This document shows positions 1 through 6,663 of a stretch of DNA of 7,473 nt, in pieces. A program made the translations under genes and the position numbers. Origin of the DNA: DATKMG01 sp035541995 (lineage in GTDB: Bacteria; Acidobacteriota; Terriglobia; Versatilivoradales; Versatilivoraceae). The notes under the pieces are model-generated. The model did no database searches, had not been told where the DNA came from, and was given only the letters and a program-made list of their open reading frames with translations. The stretch lies in the NCBI GenBank assembly GCA_035541995.1, contig DATKMG010000828.1, positions 1 to 7,473 of the forward strand, given 5' to 3'. The stretch's first letter is position 1. Each line of letters starts with the position of its first letter.

Positions 1-1230
1 CGACTTGTCACCGGTGGTACTCGAGGCTCGGTGAGACTATGGACCATTGACACAGGCTGGTTTGCCAAGGACTTTCTCGAACCGGCTCTTTGCCGTCCCA
101 AGACCTTCGAGGATCTCGTGGGTTTGCACAGTGCCTTTGACGCCGCGATTCAAGATTTTAACACAGCATGGCAAAAAGGACGGCGGGAGGAGGCTCTCGC
201 CAGCTTCGAGCGTGTGAGGAGCGTTCCGGGGTTCTCTTGGTCGAAGGAGGCTATCCTGGTCCGGAACACTCTGCACCGCTCATCGCGAGGGCGACTGAAA
301 TCCGCCACCTTTGTCAGGTCCTTTGCAGGACACGAAGATGGAGTGTCCAGTTTGGCGCCTAGCCTCGACTGCCTGCAACTTCTGACAGGCGGACTCGACG
401 GCGTTGCAGCAATATGGGACGTCGTTACAGGCCGGTGCACGCGGAGATTCAAAGTCAACAGCCCGGTGAGGGAGGTCCGGTTCCTCCCCAGGATCGGCGG
501 GATACTCACCTGGAGCGTGGACAGAGTTCTCAGAAGGTGGCGCCTTGGCGGGGAGCTTGAAGAAGAAATACCGGAAGTGCGGCTGCCGATATCGCTTTCA
601 GAGACGGGTTTGGAAATCACTGCAATGGACCGGGACAATTCACCGGTGCGCATTGATTTGAAAACGGGTCAAAGGCAGAGCGTAGGGGCACCAATCGGCG
701 GCCGCGATCTGGTCTGCTTTTCCCAGCGGCTGGACACGGTGTACAGCCTGCGGGAGGAGAAACGCATCCAGCGATGGGCCGTGGTTGACGGCCGCAATCT
801 CAGTGCGTTCCGTGATCTTGGCATAAAGATAACCTCGTTGGTCCCCACAGCGTCGGAAGACAGGGTAGTTGCCGGGATGGAATCCGGTGAAGTCATGGTA
901 TATATGGTAGGTTCAGGAGTGAATGTGGCGATTCTCAAGGGCCACAAATCTGCGGTGCGGGCTCTAGTTCCTGCCGCCGATGAAAGGTATTGGCTGTCGG
1001 GATCCGATGACTGTTCATTGCGGATCTGGGACATTTCAGAGGAACGATGCGCCGCCGTACTGGAAGGACACTCCTTGCCGGTCAGGGCAGCGTGTTTTTT
1101 CCCTAACTTGTCACTCGTCGCGAGCGGAAGCAACGAGGGTTCCGTCAGGCTTTGGGGGCTGGAGTGGGTATTCACACCGAGTGCGACGCCCGCCCGACAG
1201 AGCATGGTCGACTCATCGGTATATGAATGA
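1..1230 (+). CDS. WD40 repeat protein, C-terminal part (5' end outside window)
   Basis: The frame is open from the first base (codons reading RLVTGGTRGSVRLW), so the gene starts upstream; a GTG at 31 sits inside a WD40 strand and is not a credible start. 409 residues are visible. Residues 1-14 end one propeller blade (GSVRLW). Residues about 25-104 are a charged, mostly helical insertion without WD motifs, containing EEALASFERVRSVPGF. Blades resume at about 105-148 (AGHEDGV to IWD), 150-181 (ending RRWRL), then degenerate blades to about 305, and two good ones at 312-346 (GHKSAV to LRIWD) and 354-388 (GHSLPV to VRLW). WD40 propellers are protein-binding scaffolds, and no catalytic domain is visible. 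From memory, similar insertions occur in giant deltaproteobacterial and cyanobacterial WD40 proteins, some with an N-terminal Ser/Thr kinase; whether this one has a kinase cannot be seen. The next gene starts 16 bases after the stop, suggesting co-transcription. Family call is confident, function unknown. Confidence 0.9.
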   Translation, partial: RLVTGGTRGSVRLWTIDTGWFAKDFLEPALCRPKTFEDLVGLHSAFDAAIQDFNTAWQKGRREEALASFERVRSVPGFSWSKEAILVRNTLHRSSRGRLKSATFVRSFAGHEDGVSSLAPSLDCLQLLTGGLDGVAAIWDVVTGRCTRRFKVNSPVREVRFLPRIGGILTWSVDRVLRRWRLGGELEEEIPEVRLPISLSETGLEITAMDRDNSPVRIDLKTGQRQSVGAPIGGRDLVCFSQRLDTVYSLREEKRIQRWAVVDGRNLSAFRDLGIKITSLVPTASEDRVVAGMESGEVMVYMVGSGVNVAILKGHKSAVRALVPAADERYWLSGSDDCSLRIWDISEERCAAVLEGHSLPVRAACFFPNLSLVASGSNEGSVRLWGLEWVFTPSATPARQSMVDSSVYE

Positions 1231-1246
1231 CAGGTGGTGATCCCTC

Positions 1247-2215
1247 ATGGAGAAGAGTTCTCAAAAAATAAATGCAAAGGTGTTCCTTCAGAATTTCCGG
1301 GAAGGGAAGACTGACGAAGAGCTGATGCGCCTGCACAACCTTACTCCAGGCATCTTTGCCAAGCTGATAAAAGTCCTGCAGGAAAAGAACCTTCTCGATC
1401 CTGCCGAACTCAAATCACGCCGCGCGATCGCTCCAACAGAGCCGGAAATCCGCATCCCCATACCTGAGCCTTACGAATTCACTCCTGCAGATCCGGTGGA
1501 AGAGATCAGGGCCCGCGAAGGTGCGTACCAAGACCCCAATTTCTGCCCGCGGTGCGGCGCGCATGTCAACGAGAGGATGCTCAGTTGTCCGGAATGCGGC
1601 CACGTCCTCCCAGGCCGCGAGAGATGGGAAGCTGTTGAATCCGAGAAGAGGTTGACCGAGCGCATTCCTGCCAGAGTGCTGGGGTATATCATGGCTATCC
1701 CAATAGGAATCATGTTGTTCTTCCTCTTTAAAGACGTCATTATGCCCATGGCGGAAGCCCCCATTGAAAAACGGGCTGAAGCGCTCCGCCGGGAAACTCC
1801 TGAGGGGAAGACTCCGTTACAGGCAGCAGAAGACATGGCAAAAGCCGCGGGTTCGGGAATAATTAAGCTTGAACTCCAGCGCTGGATAAACGACGACCTG
1901 ATTTCATCGGCAAATGAGGACCACACGGTCTTTACCGCAGGCTCGCGGTGGCCGAACTTGTCATATGGTGAAAAGCGCAAGGTTTTGCAAGACATAAGCT
2001 CGGCATTGCGGAAGTCTGGGAAGCCGGTGGATTTTGACCTCGTCAATGATGCCGGAGAGGCGCTTGCCCTAGTCCGAGGCCAATCGATCAAACTATATGA
2101 GGAGGGCGGTCCGAGGGAGTCTGCTGAGAGCGCCGTCGAACTAGGCGAGCAGCCTGCTCGCCCCTCAGTCGGTCCGGACATTCTGGACAGGATCCCGAAA
2201 TACCTTCACAAATGA
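1247..2215 (+). CDS. Zinc-ribbon, single-pass membrane protein of unknown function
   Basis: 322 residues. ATG 1247 is preceded by AGGTGGTGAT (1232-1241), almost a full Shine-Dalgarno match. Residues about 8-58 form a helical segment (KVFLQNFREGKTDEELMRLHNLTPGIFAKLIKVL, in two halves) resembling a small module I recall in other deltaproteobacterial proteins of unknown role. A proline-rich linker (about 62-82) leads to a zinc ribbon with CPRCG (C100, C103) and CPECG (C114, C117). A hydrophobic segment at about 144-163 should cross the membrane once. The last 150 residues are soluble, with a helical part (170-205) and a possible small mixed domain around WINDDLISSANEDHTVF and WPNLSYGEKRKVLQDI (about 213-285), then an acidic tail. 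The N-terminal half would be cytoplasmic if positive residues stay inside (K134, R135, R139, R143 precede the segment). It probably shares a transcript with the WD40 gene. No enzyme signature is visible; a regulatory or assembly role is only a guess. Confidence 0.85.
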   Translation: MEKSSQKINAKVFLQNFREGKTDEELMRLHNLTPGIFAKLIKVLQEKNLLDPAELKSRRAIAPTEPEIRIPIPEPYEFTPADPVEEIRAREGAYQDPNFCPRCGAHVNERMLSCPECGHVLPGRERWEAVESEKRLTERIPARVLGYIMAIPIGIMLFFLFKDVIMPMAEAPIEKRAEALRRETPEGKTPLQAAEDMAKAAGSGIIKLELQRWINDDLISSANEDHTVFTAGSRWPNLSYGEKRKVLQDISSALRKSGKPVDFDLVNDAGEALALVRGQSIKLYEEGGPRESAESAVELGEQPARPSVGPDILDRIPKYLHK

Positions 2216-2301
2216 AGGCAACAGATTGAGACCCTCCAAAGCCTTTCTTCCCATCTAGTGATTTAGAGTGATTGTTAAGGATAATAGCCATTTTGTCGTC
2301 T

Positions 2302-2350
2302 GAGATGACGGACCTGAAAGGCTCGTGATGTGCTTTGTCTCCGTCATTCC
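2302..2350. repeat. Imperfect inverted repeat (11-bp stem)
   Basis: GAGATGACGGA (2302-2312) pairs with TCCGTCATTCC (2340-2350) with one G-T wobble, around a 27-base loop that can form an inner AAAG/CTTT stem. The right arm reads on into TGCGAAGAG, reminiscent of the CCGTCATTCCCGCGAA-type dispersed intergenic repeat I recall from many proteobacteria. No T-tract follows, so it is not a standard intrinsic terminator. A decayed dispersed repeat is the likeliest explanation. Confidence 0.45.
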
Positions 2351-2442
2351 TGCGAAGAGTTCCGGGGGGGTCAGGTCAGGTTCTGCGTGATCCTTATACT
2401 GCTGCCAATATGTTGAACCATTTCGGATAGCGTAAGAGTGAC

Positions 2443-2454
2443 TTAACATGTTAA
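2443..2454. promoter_or_regulatory. Perfect 12-bp palindrome, candidate operator
   Basis: TTAACATGTTAA is a perfect dyad ending 7 bases before the -35 box of the dctP promoter. A dimeric regulator bound here could activate from just upstream or block polymerase. A similar half-site (TGTTGA, 2411-2416) lies 38 bases upstream of the palindrome's right half. The obvious local candidate is the XRE-type regulator beginning at 7330, but nothing in the sequence proves that link. Confidence 0.45.
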
Positions 2455-2461
2455 ATTATAC

Positions 2462-2491
2462 TTGACACATGATTTCCATCGCTTCCATAAT
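2462..2491 (+). promoter_or_regulatory. Sigma70-type promoter for the dctP operon
   Basis: A consensus -35 box TTGACA (2462-2467), an 18-base spacer and a 5/6 -10 box CATAAT (2486-2491). Transcription would start near 2498 and leave an untranslated leader of about 55 bases before ATG 2553. It is the best promoter-like pair in the region and is placed correctly to drive the transporter and methyl-transfer genes. No experiment supports it here. Confidence 0.65.
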
Positions 2492-2552
2492 GCGCCCGTA
2501 AGGGTAAAGGTGTATCACGCAAACTTCGGACAAACGAAAAAAGGAAAGCAAC

Positions 2553-3530
2553 ATGAAGAGAACACTTTGGATCCTCGTGGCAGTCTGCATGCTGGTGCCC
2601 GGCTGGGCTATGAAGGCTCAGGCCGCGGATCAGATCGTTCTGAAGTTGGCTCACATCACTGCTCCGAACGGCATGCTGGACAAGAAGGCGCAGAAGTTTG
2701 CCGAGCTTGTTGCGGCCAAGACTGACGGGAAGGTAAAAATCGAAATCTATCCCGCCCAGCAGCTTGGAAACATCAAAGAGATAATGCAGGGAATCTCGAT
2801 GGGCACCATTGACATGGGCATGGAGGCTGAAAGCTTCATGGACGCCTTCGACAAAGACTATACGATCTATGGTACCCCCTTCATGTTGACGCGTGAGGAA
2901 CTGGTTAAGGATCCTTACCTGCAGGAAGTTCGGGAACGAGTCCGCAAGAAGCTGGCGATTCGGACCCTCCCCGGCTTTGCTTTTCGTCCGGCCGTCCACC
3001 TCTGGACCCAGAAGCGCCAAGTGATGACCCCCGACGAGCTAAACGGCATAAAGCTTCGCGTCTGGCAGTCGAAAGCTCTCGTGGACACCTGGAACAAGCT
3101 CGGCGCAACAGCCGTACCATTGCCTTGGGGTGAGGTTTACATGGCCTTAAGCCAGAACGTGGTGAACGGCATGGTGCACAACATCGTGCAGGTTCGAGAC
3201 GAGAAGTTCTTTGAGCAGCTCAATTTTTGCACCAAGCTCGACTGGTTGAATCTGTACGATGTCACCTGGATCAACGATATGAAATATGCATCGCTCCCGC
3301 CCAATGTTCAGAAGGCTTTGAGTGAAGCTTCCCAGGAATCCGCCGATTGGTTCGTCAGCTATGGCCAGGGGCTTGAGGGCGAAGCTCAGAAGGAAATCGA
3401 GAAGTCCGGGGTCGTCTTCAAGGATGCCGACCGGAGCATCTGGGTGAAAAAGGCCGCCACGGCTTACCCGGAGCTGGAAAAATCCGGCCTCTGGTCTCCA
3501 GGGCTTCTGAAGAAACTCGGCAAAGAATAG
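2553..3530 (+). CDS. dctP: TRAP transporter solute-binding protein, DctP family
   Basis: Periplasmic receptor that captures an organic acid and delivers it to the DctQ/DctM membrane unit for sodium-coupled import. The 325 residues are typical for the family. Residues 1-24 are a signal peptide with a Lys-Arg start, hydrophobic core and an AQA cleavage site before ADQIVLKLAH. Other family features are the KIEIYPAQQLGNIKEIMQGI stretch (about 62-81) and GIKLRV (165-170), whose R169 matches the arginine that clamps the ligand carboxylate in characterised DctP proteins. The segment LPWGEVYMALSQNVVNG (190-206) follows, but the usual GxxDGxEN pattern is changed to VNGMVHNI, keeping N210 and losing the acidic residue. 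ATG 2553 has AAGGAAAG (2541-2548) upstream. It is the first gene of the operon. Family is secure; the name dctP does not imply C4-dicarboxylates. The gene neighbourhood suggests a methylated or methoxylated acid (inference). Confidence 0.95.
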   Translation: MKRTLWILVAVCMLVPGWAMKAQAADQIVLKLAHITAPNGMLDKKAQKFAELVAAKTDGKVKIEIYPAQQLGNIKEIMQGISMGTIDMGMEAESFMDAFDKDYTIYGTPFMLTREELVKDPYLQEVRERVRKKLAIRTLPGFAFRPAVHLWTQKRQVMTPDELNGIKLRVWQSKALVDTWNKLGATAVPLPWGEVYMALSQNVVNGMVHNIVQVRDEKFFEQLNFCTKLDWLNLYDVTWINDMKYASLPPNVQKALSEASQESADWFVSYGQGLEGEAQKEIEKSGVVFKDADRSIWVKKAATAYPELEKSGLWSPGLLKKLGKE

Positions 3531-3602
3531 AAGATTAAAATCCACGAAGTCGCACGAAGATCAATTAGCCCAGTAGCTAGGAGCGAGGCCGTACCGGAGG
3601 GC

Positions 3603-3616
3603 CCGGATTTCTTCGG
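3603..3616 (+). other. Small hairpin in the dctP-dctQ gap
   Basis: CCGGA (3603-3607) can pair with TTCGG (3612-3616), with one G-T pair, around a TTTC loop. It is short and has no T-tract, so it would not terminate. It might protect the dctP part of the transcript, since binding proteins are often made in excess over membrane subunits, but chance pairing is quite possible. Confidence 0.25.
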
Positions 3617-3621
3617 TGGTT

Positions 3622-3625
3622 GAGG
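3622..3625 (+). promoter_or_regulatory. Ribosome binding site fixing the dctQ start at ATG 3635
   Basis: GAGG lies 9 bases before ATG 3635. An in-frame TTG at 3620 would put the only other purine-rich candidate (GGAGGG, 3597-3602) about 17 bases away, too far. The later ATG is preferred. Confidence 0.6.
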
Positions 3626-3634
3626 CGTAATGCT

Positions 3635-4168
3635 ATGATTTCCGCGTTGAACAAAATAGTCGGTGGGCTGCTTTATTGGACGATTGCCGTCGTTCATGGT
3701 GTGATTGTGGTGGTGCTATTTTCCGGCGTGGTGATGCGTTATGTTTTCAACGCCCCCCTCTTCTGGAGCGAAGAGATCTGTCTGCTCGGCCTGATCTGGC
3801 TCACTTTTCTCGGCGGGGCCGTCCTGGTTCGCCAGGACAAAAACGTAAGCATCACCATCTTCACGGACCTGCTTCCTGCAAGCGTGATGCGCCCGCTCAG
3901 TCAGATCAATCACATACTCATCCTCATCTGTATGGGCGTCATGATATGGCAGGGTTGGAATCTGACGGAGCGCCTTTCCTACAGCACAACACCCGCACTC
4001 CGCATCAGTGAGTTCTGGTTTGCAGCGGCGCTCTTGGTCGGTTTCATCATCATGCTGTACTACCAAGTCCAACGATTTATTGCCGATCTCAGACGTCTGC
4101 CGGCCTTTCCCGAAGAGCCAAGCCCCAGCAGCGAAGATTCCGGCAAAGGAGAGGAGTGCAACCTGTGA
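3635..4168 (+). CDS. dctQ: TRAP transporter small membrane subunit, DctQ family
   Basis: Small integral-membrane subunit that pairs with DctM. 177 residues from ATG 3635 (an in-frame TTG at 3620 would add five). Four hydrophobic helices at about 13-34, 47-66, 90-108 and 127-146 match the family's four-helix plan. The hallmark RYVFNAPLFWSEEI (35-48), an arginine and aromatic stretch followed by W-x-E-E between helices 1 and 2, is intact, as is the following GLIWLTFLGGAVLVRQDKNV region. The C-terminal 25 residues are polar and acidic. It lies 104 bases after dctP, a gap containing a small hairpin, and its TGA overlaps the dctM start, indicating translational coupling. DctQ sequences vary widely; the call rests on the hallmark, topology and position between dctP and dctM. 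Confidence 0.92.
   Translation: MISALNKIVGGLLYWTIAVVHGVIVVVLFSGVVMRYVFNAPLFWSEEICLLGLIWLTFLGGAVLVRQDKNVSITIFTDLLPASVMRPLSQINHILILICMGVMIWQGWNLTERLSYSTTPALRISEFWFAAALLVGFIIMLYYQVQRFIADLRRLPAFPEEPSPSSEDSGKGEECNL
4148..4156 (+). promoter_or_regulatory. Ribosome binding site fixing the dctM start at GTG 4165
   Basis: GGAGAGGAG ends 8 bases before GTG 4165, an ideal spacing. The earlier in-frame GTG at 4156 overlaps this site and is too close to use it. The chosen GTG forms a GTGA overlap with the dctQ stop. Confidence 0.7.
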
Positions 4169-5448
4169 ACGCTCTGATCCTCATTTCAGTGCTGCTTGTC
4201 CTGATGGCGATGCGCATTCCGGTCTTCTTAGCGCTGTTGCTTTCGTGCCTCTTCTATCTCACTTGCATCAAAGAGGTGCCGCTCGTCATCCTGGCTCATC
4301 GTATGATGGCAAGCCTCGAATCGTTCCCTCTGCTGGCCCTGCCGCTCTTCATCCTGGCGGCGGATATTATCAATTACGGACGCACTTCGGAAGAAATGTT
4401 CAAGTTTGCCCGGGCCCTTGTCGGACATACGCGCGGAGCTATGGGACATGTGGTCGTCGTGGCCTCCATGATCTTTGCAGGAATCTCCGGCACGATCACT
4501 GCCGAAGCCGCCGGCCTCGGGAAGCTTGAACTCCCGATGATGCAGAAGGCGGGATTTGATAAGCCTTTTTCGGTGGGGCTCCTTTCGGCGGCCTCGATCA
4601 TTGGGCCGATTATACCGCCCAGCGTGCAGATGATCCTTTACGGGATGATTGCCGAACAATCGGTCGGGCGTCTCTTCGTTGGAGGTGTTATCCCGGGAAT
4701 GATCATGGGTGTGTGCCTGATGATCATGGTGTACATTTACTCCGTCAAGCGCAACTACCCGCGCGATCCGAGGCGAGCCTCGTTTCGTGAAATCCTTTCA
4801 ACTCTCAAGACATCGGGTCCGGCTCTGGCCACGCCGGCGATTATTCTTGGTGGTATCATGTCGGGAGTATTTACACCGACTGAAGCCGCTGCTGTGGCTG
4901 TGGTCTATGGCCTATTCATTTCCGTTTTCGTGTACAAATCGCTCAGCCTCAAAAAACTTCCGGAATTACTGGTGGGCTCGGCGGTCATGACGGCCCTCAT
5001 CCTTGTTATAATGGGCGCGGCATCCGTCTTCGGCTGGGTGGTGACGATGGAGAACATCCCGATCCTCGTCAAGAACGCCATCATGTCAGCGACGGACAAG
5101 CCGTGGGTAGTTCTGCTCATCCTCAATATAGCCTTCCTCATCGCCGGATGTTTCTTTGACATCTGCGCGATTATCCTAGTTTTAACACCCATGATCTTGC
5201 CCATCCTGCAAGCCTATCAAATCGATATGGTGCACTGGGGGGTAGTGGAGGTACTGAACGTGTGCATTGGTTTTCTGACTCCGCCTTTCGGAGTAGGACT
5301 CTTTATCATGTCTGACATGGCCAATATGAGTGTTTCCGAGGTGACCCGGGCCTGCGCCCCGTTCCTCATTCCGCTCCTTATTTCCCTCGGCCTCATCACT
5401 TATATTCCGTCGCTCGTCACCTGGCTGCCAAAGCTGGTTTTTGGCTAG
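4165..5448 (+). CDS. dctM: TRAP transporter large membrane subunit, DctM family
   Basis: Large channel-forming subunit that moves the solute inward with sodium. 427 residues from GTG 4165, in the family's usual range, with roughly a dozen hydrophobic helices. Conserved stretches occur in the expected order: FAGISGTITAEAAGLG (104-119, a variant of the more common SGS-A-D-A pattern), GPIIPPS (147-153), GVFTPTEAAAVAV (234-246, the internal pseudo-repeat of the earlier half), and GFLTPPFGVGLF (369-380). These glycine/proline-rich turns form the paired re-entrant loops of the elevator-type transport domain. Start choice: GTG 4165 has GGAGAGGAG 8 bases upstream and overlaps the dctQ TGA by four bases; GTG 4156 is possible but badly spaced. 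The URO-D-fold gene follows after about 31 bases. Substrate cannot be inferred from this subunit. Confidence 0.95.
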   Translation: MNALILISVLLVLMAMRIPVFLALLLSCLFYLTCIKEVPLVILAHRMMASLESFPLLALPLFILAADIINYGRTSEEMFKFARALVGHTRGAMGHVVVVASMIFAGISGTITAEAAGLGKLELPMMQKAGFDKPFSVGLLSAASIIGPIIPPSVQMILYGMIAEQSVGRLFVGGVIPGMIMGVCLMIMVYIYSVKRNYPRDPRRASFREILSTLKTSGPALATPAIILGGIMSGVFTPTEAAAVAVVYGLFISVFVYKSLSLKKLPELLVGSAVMTALILVIMGAASVFGWVVTMENIPILVKNAIMSATDKPWVVLLILNIAFLIAGCFFDICAIILVLTPMILPILQAYQIDMVHWGVVEVLNVCIGFLTPPFGVGLFIMSDMANMSVSEVTRACAPFLIPLLISLGLITYIPSLVTWLPKLVFG

Positions 5449-5461
5449 CTTGCGGCGAGCC
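5443..5461 (+). other. Hairpin overlapping the dctM stop codon
   Basis: GGCTAGC (5443-5449) pairs with GCGAGCC (5455-5461), with one A-G mismatch, around a five-base loop. It spans the dctM stop and lies before the ribosome site of the next gene. With no T-tract it should not terminate; it might set the relative expression of transporter and enzyme genes or be incidental. Confidence 0.35.
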
Positions 5462-5465
5462 GTAT

Positions 5466-5470
5466 AGAGG
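5466..5470 (+). promoter_or_regulatory. Ribosome binding site fixing the URO-D gene start at ATG 5480
   Basis: AGAGG lies 9 bases before ATG 5480. The upstream in-frame ATG 5471 directly abuts AGAGG with no spacer and is unlikely to be used. The resulting N-terminus MNSRERFLTALNHEAPDRVP matches how this family normally begins. Confidence 0.7.
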
Positions 5471-5479
5471 ATGTTACGT

Positions 5480-6631
5480 ATGAATTCCAGAGAACGTTTC
5501 CTAACCGCCCTCAACCACGAAGCCCCAGATCGCGTGCCCTGCGACCTCGGGGGATGGGTGACCACTATTTCCGTGATCGCTTACAACAGTCTGCTCAAAG
5601 AGCTCGGGATCGACCGCGAACGCGAGGTCTTCGACTGGCTGAGGCAAACCGTCGATCCCGAAGAGGACATTCTACAGCGCCTCGGCGTCGACACTCGCTA
5701 TGTCCATGCCGGACGGCCAAGATCGTGGCAGTTTGCCCCTGAGCAGACCGACCGCGGCTTGTATGTGGTCGATGAGTGGGGGTGCGGGTTTGTGAAGACT
5801 CCGACAACCCTTTACTACAATCTAGTCGACAGCCCGCTTGCCAAGGCCAAGATCGAAGACCTGGATTCTTATGCATGGCCCGATCCATGCGACCCCGGCC
5901 TTCTCGATGACGTAGTCGAACGCGCCCGAAAACTTGCTGAAGAAGGTCAGTACGCCGTCATTGGGGATTTCGCCTGGGAAACCTGGTACGAACGCGCATG
6001 GAAGCTCCGGGGCATGCAACAGTTCTACATGGACATGGCCCTCAACCGAGACTTCATTCATGCCCTCCTGGACAAGACCCTGGGACTGCACCTGCAGTTT
6101 CTCGATCACGTGCTTTCGGCATGCGGCCAGTACCTGGACGTGGTGATTCAGGGGGGTGATCTGGCCGGGCAGCAGACTACACTCATGTCGCCCGGCGACT
6201 ACAGGGAATTTGTTAGGCCTCGACAGGCAAAGGCCATTGAGCTCATACGGAGGAAGACGAATGCCAGGATCTTCTATCACTGCTGCGGCGCGGCCTCCAG
6301 CCTCATCCCCGATTTCATCGACCTGGGGATCGACATATTGAATCCGGTGCAGGTGCGGGCTCACGGCATGGAAGCCGAGGGCCTCAAACAAAGGTTCGGG
6401 GACAAGATCTGCTTCTGGGGAGGCATCGACTCACAGCAGGTCCTGCCTACCGGTTCACCCACCGACGTTGAGGCTGAGGTGCGCCACGTTCTGCAAGCGA
6501 TGGCGCCTGGCGGGGGCCTGGTAGTGTGTGCGGTGCACAACATCCAGGCGGACGTCCCACCTGCAAACGTCCTGGCCCTTTACGACGCCATCGCCAAGTG
6601 GGGGACTTATCCTCTATCTTTAGACATTTAG
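5480..6631 (+). CDS. URO-D-fold cobalamin-linked methyltransferase (MtaA/MtbA/MtvB-like)
   Basis: 383 residues from ATG 5480. The N-terminal RERFLTALNHEAPDRVP is typical of uroporphyrinogen-decarboxylase-fold methyltransferases, and the RQAGR motif of true HemE is absent, so a heme role is unlikely. YHCCGA (266-271) supplies the H-x-C zinc site (H267, C269) that activates a thiol or positions substrate in MtaA/MtbA. The third ligand, a cysteine in MtaA/MtbA, falls by hand alignment near VVCAVHNIQADVPPANV (348-364), so C350 or H353 is the candidate. Other family segments are GGDLAGQQTTLMSPGDYREFVRP (about 225-247) and CFWGGIDSQQVL (311-322). Known relatives move methyl groups between a corrinoid protein and coenzyme M or tetrahydrofolate, or from aryl methyl ethers to corrinoid. 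The corrinoid protein is encoded 32 bases downstream and the transporter upstream. Family is firm; direction of transfer and substrate are unknown. Confidence 0.85.
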   Translation: MNSRERFLTALNHEAPDRVPCDLGGWVTTISVIAYNSLLKELGIDREREVFDWLRQTVDPEEDILQRLGVDTRYVHAGRPRSWQFAPEQTDRGLYVVDEWGCGFVKTPTTLYYNLVDSPLAKAKIEDLDSYAWPDPCDPGLLDDVVERARKLAEEGQYAVIGDFAWETWYERAWKLRGMQQFYMDMALNRDFIHALLDKTLGLHLQFLDHVLSACGQYLDVVIQGGDLAGQQTTLMSPGDYREFVRPRQAKAIELIRRKTNARIFYHCCGAASSLIPDFIDLGIDILNPVQVRAHGMEAEGLKQRFGDKICFWGGIDSQQVLPTGSPTDVEAEVRHVLQAMAPGGGLVVCAVHNIQADVPPANVLALYDAIAKWGTYPLSLDI

Positions 6632-6663
6632 GAATTCAGGAATTGACGAGGGAGTTTTGACTT

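Larger units (their letters stand above)
2216..2552. other. 337-base intergenic region with promoter and repeats
   Basis: No credible gene: the short open frames here lack ribosome sites and protein-like composition. Just after the zinc-ribbon stop, AAGGC (2215-2219) can pair with GCCTT (2241-2245), followed by a pyrimidine-rich but not T-rich stretch, so it is at best a weak terminator. Further on lie an 11-bp imperfect inverted repeat (2302-2350), a GGGGGGG run followed by GTCAGGTCAGG (2354-2370), a palindrome (2443-2454) and a sigma70-type promoter (2462-2491). The separation fits a boundary between two transcription units. Confidence 0.75.

Noticed and set aside
2222..2233. CAGATTGAGACC occurs here and again at 7432-7443 inside the XRE gene.
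   Set aside because: A shared 12-mer is expected about once or twice by chance among all position pairs in 7.5 kb, and the second copy is coding sequence.
2214..2250. AAGGC/GCCTT pairing after the zinc-ribbon gene as an intrinsic terminator.
   Set aside because: Only 5 bp with a 21-base loop and no uridine run; kept only as a remark in the intergenic entry.
2451..3020. Long minus-strand open frames opposite dctP, and others opposite the WD40 and URO-D genes.
   Set aside because: They are shadows of strongly supported plus-strand genes, with no ribosome sites, recognisable domains or natural composition.
3543..3559. Direct repeat CACGAAG, ten bases apart, between dctP and dctQ.
   Set aside because: Only two short copies, far from any promoter; likely chance.
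5480..6631. Annotation as true uroporphyrinogen decarboxylase (hemE).
   Set aside because: The N-terminal RQAGR motif is missing, an H-x-C metal motif is present, and the neighbour is a corrinoid protein rather than heme genes.
6631..6645. GGAATT repeated in tandem between the URO-D and corrinoid genes.
   Set aside because: Two copies of a short A/T-rich word; the gap is explained by an ordinary ribosome site at 6648-6654.
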